Translations under genes and position numbers: made by a program
In this document: piece after piece, positions 41,572 to 49,648 of the stretch
Position numbering within the stretch: position 1 is the first letter of the stretch
How the letters are laid out: every line of letters begins with the position of its first letter
Notes under the pieces: model-generated
The model's input: the letters and a program-made list of their open reading frames with translations, nothing else
Told to the model about the DNA's origin: nothing
The model's database searches: none
NCBI RefSeq assembly: GCF_004766045.1
Contig: NZ_SPQQ01000014.1
Span: 1-64,000 of the forward strand
Source: Desulfosporosinus fructosivorans
GTDB taxonomy: Bacteria; Bacillota; Desulfitobacteriia; Desulfitobacteriales; Desulfitobacteriaceae
Reading direction: 5' to 3'
Length of the DNA stretch: 64,000 nucleotides

Positions 41572-42324
41572 ATGGCTGAACAAAAAACAATCCACTTTAA
41601 AATTCGTCGTCAAGATGGTCCAGATAAGCCAATTCGTTGGGAAGAATTTGATATTCCTTATCGAGAAAAATTAAACGTTATTTCTTGTTTAATGGAAATT
41701 CAAAAAAACCCAGTAACCGCCTCAGGGCGAAAGACCACCCCCGTTGTGTGGGAATGTAATTGTCTTGAGGAAGTTTGCGGAGCTTGTACTATGAATATTA
41801 ATGGACAAGGGAAACAAGCGTGCTCAGCTCTGATTGACAAACTAACTCAACCTATCGTCCTCGAACCATTGACAAAATTCCCGTTGGTAAGAGATCTCAT
41901 GGTTGACCGGCAAATCATGTTCGATCACCTGAAAACAGTCCATGCTTGGATTCCGATTGATGGGACTTATAATTTGGGATCCGGGCCACGTATGCCAGAA
42001 GTAACGCGCCAGTGGGCTTACGAATTATCGAAGTGTATGACCTGCGGATGCTGTATGGAAGCTTGCCCTCAAGTGAATGCACGCTCGAAATTTATTGGAC
42101 CGTCCGCCATAAATCAAGTTCGTCTCTTTAATGCTCATCCGACAGGGGAAATGAACAAGCACGAACGGTTGGCACCGTTACTCGATGAAGGTGGGATTTC
42201 AGATTGTGGTAATTCCCAAAACTGTGTTCGTGCATGTCCTAAGGACATACCGTTGACAACAAGCCTAGCCGACCTAAACCGTGAAACCAACAAATTCGCT
42301 CTGGATCGTTGGCTCAGAAGATAG
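41572..42324 (+). CDS. sdhB: Succinate dehydrogenase/fumarate reductase iron-sulfur subunit
   Basis: A 250-residue iron-sulfur protein. CNCLEEVCGACTMNING binds the [2Fe-2S] cluster; CMTCGCCMEACPQVN and CGNSQNCVRACPKDIP carry the [4Fe-4S] and [3Fe-4S] sites. It passes electrons between the flavoprotein and the membrane cytochrome. ATG 41572 follows TAGGAGGTG at a good distance; GTG 41560 overlaps that site and is rejected. The gene lies 27 bases after sdhA. Confidence 0.95.
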   Translation: MAEQKTIHFKIRRQDGPDKPIRWEEFDIPYREKLNVISCLMEIQKNPVTASGRKTTPVVWECNCLEEVCGACTMNINGQGKQACSALIDKLTQPIVLEPLTKFPLVRDLMVDRQIMFDHLKTVHAWIPIDGTYNLGSGPRMPEVTRQWAYELSKCMTCGCCMEACPQVNARSKFIGPSAINQVRLFNAHPTGEMNKHERLAPLLDEGGISDCGNSQNCVRACPKDIPLTTSLADLNRETNKFALDRWLRR

Positions 42325-42463
42325 CACATAGTATACTGTCCAAGGGCTTAACCAGTAAGGGGAATTCATGAATTGCCCCTACAACTAAGTCCTTGACAAT
42401 AAACTTGAAATACTGATGAAAAATAACTGAAAATTGAATAAATATAAAAGGGGATTTGATTAT

Positions 42464-43693
42464 ATGGGAACACTACGAGAAGATGCTTTAGCTCTTCACC
42501 GTGACAATGTCGGAAAACTGGAAGTTCTCAGCAAAGTGCCAGTTCGTAACAGCCGAGATTTATCCTTGGCTTACTCTCCCGGAGTGGCTGAACCATGTCT
42601 GGATATCGAGAAAGATAAGGACTTAGCCTATGTTTATACTAACAAAGGCAATTTTGTGGCCATAGTCTCGAATGGGACGGCGGTTCTTGGCCTAGGTAAC
42701 ATCGGAGCACTTGCCTCCTTGCCAGTCATGGAAGGTAAATCAATCCTTTTCAAGACCTTTGCCGGAGTCGATGCCTTCCCCATTTGCTTAGACACGGAGA
42801 ATATTGAAAAAGTAATTGAGACGGTCAAACTAATGGAGCCAACCTTCGGTGGAATCAACTTGGAGGACATCAGTGCGCCGGCTTGCTTCGAGATCGAAGA
42901 GCGGCTTAAGAAGGAAATGAATATTCCTGTATTCCATGATGATCAACATGGCACAGCCATCGTCGTCATGGCTGGAATGATTAATGCCCTCAAAGTGGTG
43001 GGGAAATCCTTAACTAGTATTCGTGTTGTCACGAACGGCGCGGGTGCTGCTGGTGTGGCGATTATTAAATTACTCATGAGTATGGGCGTTAAAGATGTGA
43101 TTATGTGTGATACCAAGGGAACCATCTATACGGGACGTCCTGCGGGGATGAACAAATCAAAAGATGCCATTGCGGAAGTCACCAATTCTCAAAAGCTAGT
43201 TGGTTCACTGGCAGACGCCTTAGTGGGGGCAGATGTCTTCATTGGGGTATCAGCAGCCAACATGGTAACTCCTGAGATGGTTAAAGCTATGGCTAAGGAT
43301 CCGATTATCTTTGCGATGGCAAACCCTGTACCAGAAATTATGCCTGTACTTGCTAAAGAAGCAGGAGCAAAAGTAGTCGGAACTGGACGTTCAGATTTCC
43401 CAAACCAAGTCAACAACGTATCGGCATTCCCTGGTATTTTCCGAGGTGCTTTGGACGTTCGGGCCTCTCAGATTAATGAAGAAATGAAAATCGCAGCCGC
43501 TTATGCGATTGCGGGCTTGGTAAGTGATGTAGAGCTAAATGCCGACTATGTAATTCCGAAAGCTTTCGATCCTCGTGTTGCACCTGCCGTTGCAGCGGCT
43601 GTTGCCCAAGCTGCGATGGACAGTGGTGTAGCTCGAATCACAGTAGACCCTGAAGCGATCTCCAAAAAAGTATGGGCAATTCGTCCAGAATAG
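42464..43693 (+). CDS. NAD-dependent malic enzyme
   Basis: A 409-residue enzyme that oxidatively decarboxylates malate to pyruvate. SLAYSPGVAEPCLDI, VSNGTAVLGLGNIGALA, FHDDQHGTAIVV (metal ligands) and VTNGAGAAGVAII (NAD-binding) are classical. It is of the short bacterial type without a phosphotransacetylase tail. ATG 42464 follows AGGGGA; a TTG further up at 42434 has no ribosome site. Together with sdhCAB it lets the cell oxidise succinate or fumarate to pyruvate, or reduce in the opposite direction except for the malic step. A TTGACA at 42393-42398 could be part of a promoter. Confidence 0.94.
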   Translation: MGTLREDALALHRDNVGKLEVLSKVPVRNSRDLSLAYSPGVAEPCLDIEKDKDLAYVYTNKGNFVAIVSNGTAVLGLGNIGALASLPVMEGKSILFKTFAGVDAFPICLDTENIEKVIETVKLMEPTFGGINLEDISAPACFEIEERLKKEMNIPVFHDDQHGTAIVVMAGMINALKVVGKSLTSIRVVTNGAGAAGVAIIKLLMSMGVKDVIMCDTKGTIYTGRPAGMNKSKDAIAEVTNSQKLVGSLADALVGADVFIGVSAANMVTPEMVKAMAKDPIIFAMANPVPEIMPVLAKEAGAKVVGTGRSDFPNQVNNVSAFPGIFRGALDVRASQINEEMKIAAAYAIAGLVSDVELNADYVIPKAFDPRVAPAVAAAVAQAAMDSGVARITVDPEAISKKVWAIRPE

Positions 43694-43721
43694 TGTTATA
43701 ATAATAACTAAATAGGAATAT

Positions 43722-43745
43722 TAGGGATTAGCTTGCTAATCCCTT
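43722..43745 (+). terminator. Hairpin after the malic enzyme gene
   Basis: AGGGATTAG and CTAATCCCT form a 9-bp stem with a CTTG loop. The following sequence, TCTTGCTGTATTTT, has only a broken T-run. Confidence 0.65.
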
Positions 43746-43796
43746 CTTGCTGTATTTTATATTTTATATAAAATATGTAAGTAAGGGGTAATATAT

Positions 43797-43895
43797 ATGA
43801 GGAGAAGATCTAATATCAGCGCAGGTATTGGTATTGGTAATATTATTGCGGTAGTTAATCATGGTATGTTAATCACGACATACTATGGGCTCTAA
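43797..43895 (+). CDS. Possible 32-residue peptide
   Basis: ATG 43797 lies eight bases behind AAGGGG. The peptide begins MRRRSNISAGIGIGNIIAV and ends in TTYYGL, a basic start followed by a hydrophobic, Gly/Ile-rich stretch that could enter the membrane. A hairpin terminator follows 89 bases after the stop. There is no homology I can name, so it may be a chance frame. Confidence 0.3.
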   Translation: MRRRSNISAGIGIGNIIAVVNHGMLITTYYGL

Positions 43896-43983
43896 TGCAC
43901 GGGGTATTAAGTTGAAATATTATCGTATACTATGTTGTATTAGTCAGATAGGGCTAGATGGGTTACAACTAAAGGGACAAGCA

Positions 43984-44010
43984 GACCGCCATGCAAAAGG
44001 CGGTCTTGTT
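43984..44010 (+). terminator. Terminator-like hairpin in the 43.9-kb spacer
   Basis: GACCGCC and GGCGGTC pair around ATGCAAAA, followed by TTGTTTCG. Confidence 0.65.
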
Positions 44011-44017
44011 TCGTACT

Positions 44018-44180
44018 AGTCAGAAAGTATAACTTTCGGTTACATACTTTCTGGAAGGTCCCTTCTCGCCGTCCTCGGCAACTGGGACACTCGGCCTCTA
44101 TGGCCAGCGCATAAGTGCAACTAAGGCGGTCGCCGGCGTCTGAAGGCTGGGCGCCAGCAAGTTCTCTTTATCTACATATT
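44018..44180. other. GC-rich, highly structured intergenic segment (candidate RNA or mobile remnant)
   Basis: This part of the 610-bp spacer 43694-44303 stands out: bases 44101-44160 have 39 G or C of 60, against roughly 35-45 percent around it. It contains CAGAAAGTAT/ATACTTTCTG (44021-44053), GGCC/GGCC around TCTAT (44093-44105), GGCGGTCGCC (44125-44134) and GCTGG-GCG-CCAGC (44146-44158). I see no open frame worth naming. It does not match a riboswitch that I know. The rest of the spacer up to the S1-protein gene is ordinary AT-rich sequence. Confidence 0.5.
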
Positions 44181-44303
44181 CGACCCAATAGTTTGCCATA
44201 GGCGCACTCATGTATATAATAGTATAACAATAGTACCAGCATGGATTTGCTACCCAAGGGTAAACCTACATCTAGTGACAATTGAGAAAGGGGATTTTTA
44301 TAG

Positions 44304-45140
44304 ATGATTGAGATCGGTAAATTACAAAATCTTAAAATTGCAAATTATACATCCTTTGGCGCTTACTTAGATGCAGGCACAGGTGTTCGGCATGATAATA
44401 TCCTTCTGCCTATAAAACAATTACCAGAGGATTCTAAAGAGGGCGACGAATTAGAGGTTTTTATTTATCGGGATTCCGAAGAACGGCTAATTGCCACCCG
44501 CAAAAAACCGTTGGCTCAATTAGGAGAATTAGCTTATCTAAAAGTCTCGGCTAAGACAACGATTGGGGCCTTTTTGGATATCGGCTTGGAAAGAGGGTTA
44601 TTTCTACCATTTCATGAGCAGAAATATCCGATTCAAGTGGGTAAAGGATATCTAGTAAAAGTTTATTTAGACAAGAGTCAAAGGTTGAGCGCCACGACAG
44701 AAATTTATGAGTATCTATCGGCCGAATCTCCTTATCAGAAAAACGATAAAATAGTAGGAACAGTTTATTCGGTGAATCCTGATATGGGTGCCTTTGTAGC
44801 CGTAGATAATAAGTATATGGGACTCATTCCTGTCAATGAGTATTTTAATGAATTGCAAGAGGGCGATCAAGTGGAGGCACGTGTTATCAGAGTTAGAGAG
44901 GATGGCAAGCTTGATTTATCACCAAGGGATCTTTCCTATATTCAAATGGATAACGATACATTGAAAATTCTCCAAGGGATAAAGAATCACGAAGGATTTT
45001 TGGCGCTCAGTGATAAAAGCAGCCCCCTTGAAATCCAAAGTCGCTTACAAATGAGTAAAGCCGCCTTTAAAAGAGCAGTTGGAAAACTGCTTAAAGAGAA
45101 AAAAGTGATTCAAGCGGATGGCGGGTTACGGGAGGCATAA
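44304..45140 (+). CDS. CvfB-like S1-domain RNA-binding protein
   Basis: A 278-residue protein of the CvfB/YitL family. It has three S1-like domains (GKLQNLKIANYTSFGAYLDA; AYLKVSAKTTIGAFLDIGLE; VGTVYSVNPDMGAFVAVDN) and a C-terminal winged helix (LQMSKAAFKRAVGKLLKEKK). Homologues bind RNA and influence virulence-factor expression in Staphylococcus; the role here is unknown. ATG 44304 follows AAAGGGG. The next gene starts three bases after its stop. Confidence 0.88.
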   Translation: MIEIGKLQNLKIANYTSFGAYLDAGTGVRHDNILLPIKQLPEDSKEGDELEVFIYRDSEERLIATRKKPLAQLGELAYLKVSAKTTIGAFLDIGLERGLFLPFHEQKYPIQVGKGYLVKVYLDKSQRLSATTEIYEYLSAESPYQKNDKIVGTVYSVNPDMGAFVAVDNKYMGLIPVNEYFNELQEGDQVEARVIRVREDGKLDLSPRDLSYIQMDNDTLKILQGIKNHEGFLALSDKSSPLEIQSRLQMSKAAFKRAVGKLLKEKKVIQADGGLREA

Positions 45141-45142
45141 GT

Positions 45143-45580
45143 TTGAAAATTATTGTGGATGCAGACGCTTGTCCGAAGACTGTTTTGCAGATTTGCATTA
45201 AGGTGGCCCTCGAGTATGCTATTCCGGTATGGACTGTAGCTAGCTTTAACCACAATATTGTTTCCGACCATCACGTGGTGGTCGGAAATGCTTCGCAAGA
45301 GGCTGATATTCGGGTTATGAATCTGGCTTTGGCGGGAGATGTAGCAGTGACTCAGGATTGGGGCCTGGCGGCTATGTTATTGGGAAAAGGAGTTAGGTGT
45401 TTAAATCCTGACGGACGAGAGTTTAACACAACTAACATTGAATTTTTACTGGAGGAGCGGGAGGCAAAAGCGAAGTTCCGACGGGGTGGCGGCAGAACTA
45501 AAGGACCAAAAAAGAGAGTACAGGAAGATGATCGAAAGTTTGAAGTCTGTCTTCAGGATATCCTCAATAGGACTAATTAA
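45143..45580 (+). CDS. UPF0178 (YaiI/YqxD) family protein
   Basis: A 145-residue protein with the family start MKIIVDADACP and the later VTQDWGLAAMLLGKG, a PIN-like arrangement of acidic residues that hints at nuclease activity. The C-terminus is basic (FRRGGGRTKGPKKR). TTG start at 45143 behind GGAGGCA, the site lying within the end of the CvfB-like gene, so the two are translationally linked. The biochemical function is not established. Confidence 0.88.
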   Translation: MKIIVDADACPKTVLQICIKVALEYAIPVWTVASFNHNIVSDHHVVVGNASQEADIRVMNLALAGDVAVTQDWGLAAMLLGKGVRCLNPDGREFNTTNIEFLLEEREAKAKFRRGGGRTKGPKKRVQEDDRKFEVCLQDILNRTN

Positions 45581-45710
45581 TTAGGGCACTTATGGTATCG
45601 TACCCCTTTCAGCTTGGTTGCACTTTTGACAATATTTTATTAAACTAAGGATTAAGGTTGACTAGCTGGTGCCAAATAATTATATTAAGACAAAACGATG
45701 GAGGTTAATA

Positions 45711-47555
45711 ATGAGTACAGGAGTAGAAACTAAGGAATTCCAAACAGAAATCAGGCAATTACTGGATATTGTCATCCATTCACTCTACACTGAACGCGAG
45801 ATCTTTTTGAGAGAACTCATTTCCAATGCGGCGGATGCTATGGAGAAACTACGTTACACACAACTTACAGGGCCTGAGGTTAAAGACAAGGATTTAACAT
45901 TAGAAATCCATATCGATACGGATGATACCACCCATACCCTGACTATCACGGATACTGGTATAGGGATGACGAAAGAAGAACTGGTTGAGAATATAGGGAC
46001 CATTGCTCATTCAGGCTCAAAAGAATTTATCAAACACTTGAGTGCCAAAGGGGATCAAAAGGATCTTAACCTAATCGGGCAATTTGGGGTTGGTTTTTAC
46101 TCTGCCTTTATGGTAGCAGATAAAGTGACTTTATATACCCGTTCCTATCAAATGGAGAGCCAAAGCTTCGTTTGGGAATCAGACGGCGTAGGGAGTTATA
46201 CGATTACTGAAGGAGAAGATCTAAGTAGGGGTACGAAGATGGTTCTTCATTTAAAAGAGGATGCGTATGATTTTGCCAAGGAAGAAACCGTTCAACGAGT
46301 CATTAAACAATATTCTAGCTTTGTACCCTACCCTATTATCGTCAATGGACAGAAAGTAAATACAGTTGATGCCCTATGGATTAAAAACAAAAATGAGATT
46401 ACAGATGAGGAGTACAACGAATTCTATAAGTTCATCGCGAATGCACATGATGAACCGCTTTTTCGTCTGCATTTTTCATCAGATGCCCCGATAAATATTA
46501 ACACCTTATTATTTGTTCCCAAGGAGAACCTCGAGCAGTTTGGTTTTGGACGAACAGAACCAGGGGTTAACCTATATTGTAAAAAAGTATTGATTCAAGA
46601 AAAATCCCCAATTGTATTGCCTGAGTGGTTGCGCTTTTTAAGAGGAGTTATGGACAGTGAGGAACTTCCACTTAATATTTCTAGAGAGACCATGCAGGAC
46701 AGTGCTCTAATAACCAAGCTTAACAAAGTAGTTACAAGCCGTTTTCTTAAATTCCTCGATGGTCAAGCGACCTCCGAACCAGAGAAGTATAAAGAGTTCT
46801 GGGAAAAGTTTAATTTCTTTATTAAAGAAGGGGCAGCAAATGACTTCACACATCGTAAAGAACTCGTCAAGCTTTTGCAGTTCGAATCGTCTAATACCTT
46901 GCCAGGTGAATCGGTTTCTTTGGCAAATTACATAGGTCGTATGAAAGAAGACCAAACGGCAATCTATTATGTCAACGGTCCAACGCGAGAAGGAATAGAG
47001 TCCGGTCCGTATCTGGAAGTATTCCGGGACAAAGGCTATGAAGTGATCTATACCTATGCAGCAATCGACGATTACATCTTTGGTGCTATTGGGGAATATG
47101 AAGGCAAGAAACTCATTTCAGCCGATCAGTCTGATTTGGATTTAGGGAATGAACAGAAAGATAGAAGTGAACTTGCCTTGCCCGAAGAAGAAATTAAAGA
47201 TTTGACGGAATGGATCAAAGAAGTCTTAGGCAGTAAAGTGACCGAGGTGCGGGAATCTAAGCGGTTGGTAGACAGTCCTGCAGTTGTGCTTAGTCCATAT
47301 GGAACAAATAGTATGCAGCGGATGATGCAACTCATGAATAAAGATTCAAATGATGTAGGACCCAGTGTCTTGGAAATTAACGCCTCACATCAAATGATTA
47401 AACGGTTGGACAAAGCGCGGAAAAATGAGGACACCTTTGCGAAGATTGCAGCAGAGCAAATTTTTGAAAACGCGCAAATCGCTGCAGGACTTATTATTGA
47501 TCCACGGGGAATGGTAAAACGACTTAATGAAATTTTGGAGCGTGCACTGGGGTAA
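45711..47555 (+). CDS. htpG: HtpG, Hsp90-family chaperone
   Basis: A 614-residue Hsp90. The ATP-binding GHKL domain shows ELISNAADAMEKLRY, TITDTGIGMTKEELVENIG, IAHSGSKEF and GQFGVGFYSAFMVAD. Middle and C-terminal domains are complete (FLRGVMDSEELPLNISRE, LSPYGTNSMQRMMQLMNK). ATG 45711 follows GATGGAGG; the longer frame from 45669 adds residues not seen in the family. A TTGACA at 45629 or so lies upstream, but no CIRCE operator was found. Confidence 0.95.
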   Translation: MSTGVETKEFQTEIRQLLDIVIHSLYTEREIFLRELISNAADAMEKLRYTQLTGPEVKDKDLTLEIHIDTDDTTHTLTITDTGIGMTKEELVENIGTIAHSGSKEFIKHLSAKGDQKDLNLIGQFGVGFYSAFMVADKVTLYTRSYQMESQSFVWESDGVGSYTITEGEDLSRGTKMVLHLKEDAYDFAKEETVQRVIKQYSSFVPYPIIVNGQKVNTVDALWIKNKNEITDEEYNEFYKFIANAHDEPLFRLHFSSDAPININTLLFVPKENLEQFGFGRTEPGVNLYCKKVLIQEKSPIVLPEWLRFLRGVMDSEELPLNISRETMQDSALITKLNKVVTSRFLKFLDGQATSEPEKYKEFWEKFNFFIKEGAANDFTHRKELVKLLQFESSNTLPGESVSLANYIGRMKEDQTAIYYVNGPTREGIESGPYLEVFRDKGYEVIYTYAAIDDYIFGAIGEYEGKKLISADQSDLDLGNEQKDRSELALPEEEIKDLTEWIKEVLGSKVTEVRESKRLVDSPAVVLSPYGTNSMQRMMQLMNKDSNDVGPSVLEINASHQMIKRLDKARKNEDTFAKIAAEQIFENAQIAAGLIIDPRGMVKRLNEILERALG

Positions 47556-47574
47556 GCATGAAAAAATAATCTTT

Positions 47575-47612
47575 AAAGCAAGAGGGTGGAAGGACCATCC
47601 TCTTGCTTTTTG
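47575..47612 (+). terminator. Intrinsic terminator of htpG
   Basis: AAAGCAAGAGGGTGG pairs with CCATCCTCTTGCTTT (one wobble) and is followed by TTTG; the loop is AAGGA. Confidence 0.88.
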
Positions 47613-48068
47613 TCGGGTGATTTCCGAAGTTAGCCTTGACTAATTCTCCACAGATGTGATATTTTAGAGCAGAAGAAACTTAGTTCGAATTTGCACAAAT
47701 TGCAAAAAATTCGGAGAGTAAATGGGATTTCTTATGATCTTTAACACTAAAGTTAATGTTACTATGTGATTAACTAATTGTCACTATAGAGAATATGAAT
47801 TTTACAAGCAAGTCGAAATTCCTTAAACTGATAGTGATAATAAGAACAAACAATATTCTGTTACTTGCGCAAAAATTGAACGCTACTAATTCGAAAAGGA
47901 AACTAGTGGATGATTTCACTTTGTCGCGTAGCCTAACGCACTAAATACTCAAACTGGATTGCACAGGAATTAGAGAGAGTTTTATTTAAAAGAAAGGTCG
48001 GTGTTGGATGCATTCAACATCGACTGAATTTGCTTACAAGAAGAATTTTGAGATAAGGAGTGGTCTAA
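47613..48068. other. 456-bp spacer upstream of the dsr operon
   Basis: AT-rich with no gene. It must carry the promoter of the 48069-53682 operon, but no clear -35/-10 or sigma-54 pair was seen. TTGCACAAATTGCAA (47693-47707) is a partly symmetrical sequence that could be a binding site. Confidence 0.4.
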
Positions 48069-48623
48069 ATGGACATGAAGCTGAAGAGTCTCCTGGAAGA
48101 AAGGAAAGCCGCGATTACGACAAGGTGGTTCGATGCGATCATGGAGACGTATCCCACGGATAACACAGGCTTTTTTAAGAAGAAAGAAGATAGATTTGCC
48201 AATCCTGTAGGACATGCGTTCACTCAGGGTATAGATAGTCTTTGGGAAGCACTTATTGAAGAGAAAGAACTTGCTGAGGGATTACCGTTTCTTGATGATA
48301 TGATTAAAGTGCAGGCCGTGCAAGATTTCCCCCCTGCTAAAGCTGTGAAATTTATCTTTAGCCTTAAAAAGGTAGTTAGAGAAGAATTGAAGAAGGAAAT
48401 CAGGCATGGTCAGATTAATGAAGAGCTGCTAAGTTTCGAATCCAAAATAGATGATCTGGCTCTATTTGCCTTTGATATATATGCGAAATGTCGAGAACAA
48501 CTTAATCAACTGAAGGTCGATGAACTGAAAAGGATGACTTTTACACTTCTGAAAAAGGCCAATCTGGTGCATGAAATCCCAATGGAAGAATTTGAAAACA
48601 AAAATCAAGAAACCAGTATTTAA
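48069..48623 (+). CDS. RsbRD N-terminal-domain protein linked to the dsr operon
   Basis: A 184-residue, all-helical, soluble protein: LLEERKAAITTRWFDAIMET, then ANPVGHAFTQGIDSLWEAL and FPPAKAVKFIFSLKKVVREE. This is the pattern of the RsbRD-N domain, found as a single-domain protein in front of dsrMKJOP in several sulfate reducers. A globin-like sensory role is suspected from RsbR proteins but is not shown. ATG 48069 follows AAGGAGTGG; dsrM starts 17 bases after its stop, so it is in the operon. Confidence 0.82.
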   Translation: MDMKLKSLLEERKAAITTRWFDAIMETYPTDNTGFFKKKEDRFANPVGHAFTQGIDSLWEALIEEKELAEGLPFLDDMIKVQAVQDFPPAKAVKFIFSLKKVVREELKKEIRHGQINEELLSFESKIDDLALFAFDIYAKCREQLNQLKVDELKRMTFTLLKKANLVHEIPMEEFENKNQETSI

Positions 48624-48640
48624 AGGAAGGAGGTCGTAGA

Positions 48641-49642
48641 GTGAAAGTCTTGTTTTCTCTCCTCGCAGTAAGTGTACTCATTCTAGTCGCCACAATAGGA
48701 GCGCATATTACAAGTATGCATTACATTCTTGGCATCATCATACCTTATCTAGCCTTTACTATGTTTGTGGGTGGATTTATTTACCGCATTGTTAAATGGG
48801 GGCGGTCACCTGTGCCGTTCCGAATTCCAACAACCATTGGGCAGCAAAAATCACTGCCGTGGATCAAACAAAATAAGATCGAAAACCCGACAAGTGCTTT
48901 CGGTGTTATTATCAGGATGGCTTTAGAAGTATTGTTCTTTCGCTCGTTGTTTCGAAACACTAAAACAGAATTATCCCAGGGGCCAAAGGGTCCAATACTA
49001 GCCTACGGCTCAGCTAAGTGGCTTTGGTTAGGGAGTTTGGTCTTTCACTGGTCGTTCCTCATAATTCTGATTAGACATCTTAGATTTTTCTTGGAACCTA
49101 TACCGTACTCGGTTCAAATACTTGAAAGCATTGATGGCATTTTACAGATTGGGTTACCTGCGATTTACTTGACGGATGCATTCTTTTTAATAGCAGTGAC
49201 CTACCTGTTCCTCAGAAGAATTTTTATTCCGCAGGTAAGGTATATATCTCATGCTGCTGATTATTTTCCGCTCTTTATGATTTTGAGCATTGGGTGTACA
49301 GGGGTACTAATGCGGTATTTCTTTAAAGTTGATCTTGTAGCTGTCAAGAAATTGGCAATTGGGTTAGCTACTTTTCAGCCTGTTCTTCCTGAAGGAATTG
49401 GCGTAATGTTTTTTATCCACATCTTTCTAGTTAGTGTTCTTTTCGCATATTTCCCCTTGAGTAAATTAATGCATGCGGGCGGCATTTTCCTCAGCCCAAC
49501 CCGAAACATGATTAGTAACAATCGTATGGTTAGGCATATCAACCCATGGGATCACGAAGTTGAGGTTCATACCTACGCTCAGTATGAAGATGAATTTAGA
49601 GAAAAAATGAAAAAAGCTGGTATTCCGGTAGAAAAGGAGTGA
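48641..49642 (+). CDS. dsrM: DsrM, membrane cytochrome b of the DsrMKJOP complex
   Basis: A 333-residue membrane protein of the NarI-like family with about six hydrophobic segments, beginning VLFSLLAVSVLILVATIGAH. Histidines in VFHWSFLIILIRHLRFF and IHIFLVSVLFAYFPLSK are likely heme b ligands. DsrM exchanges electrons with menaquinol and passes them to DsrK. GTG 48641 follows GGAAGGAGG. The C-terminal soluble tail ends in charged residues. It lies six bases before dsrK. Confidence 0.93.
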   Translation: MKVLFSLLAVSVLILVATIGAHITSMHYILGIIIPYLAFTMFVGGFIYRIVKWGRSPVPFRIPTTIGQQKSLPWIKQNKIENPTSAFGVIIRMALEVLFFRSLFRNTKTELSQGPKGPILAYGSAKWLWLGSLVFHWSFLIILIRHLRFFLEPIPYSVQILESIDGILQIGLPAIYLTDAFFLIAVTYLFLRRIFIPQVRYISHAADYFPLFMILSIGCTGVLMRYFFKVDLVAVKKLAIGLATFQPVLPEGIGVMFFIHIFLVSVLFAYFPLSKLMHAGGIFLSPTRNMISNNRMVRHINPWDHEVEVHTYAQYEDEFREKMKKAGIPVEKE

Positions 49643-49648
49643 TCGTGG

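Noticed and set aside
44018..44180. tRNA or 6S RNA in the GC-rich spacer
   Set aside because: No cloverleaf arms, no TTCGANTC-type T-loop and no 6S-like long bulged hairpin could be drawn.
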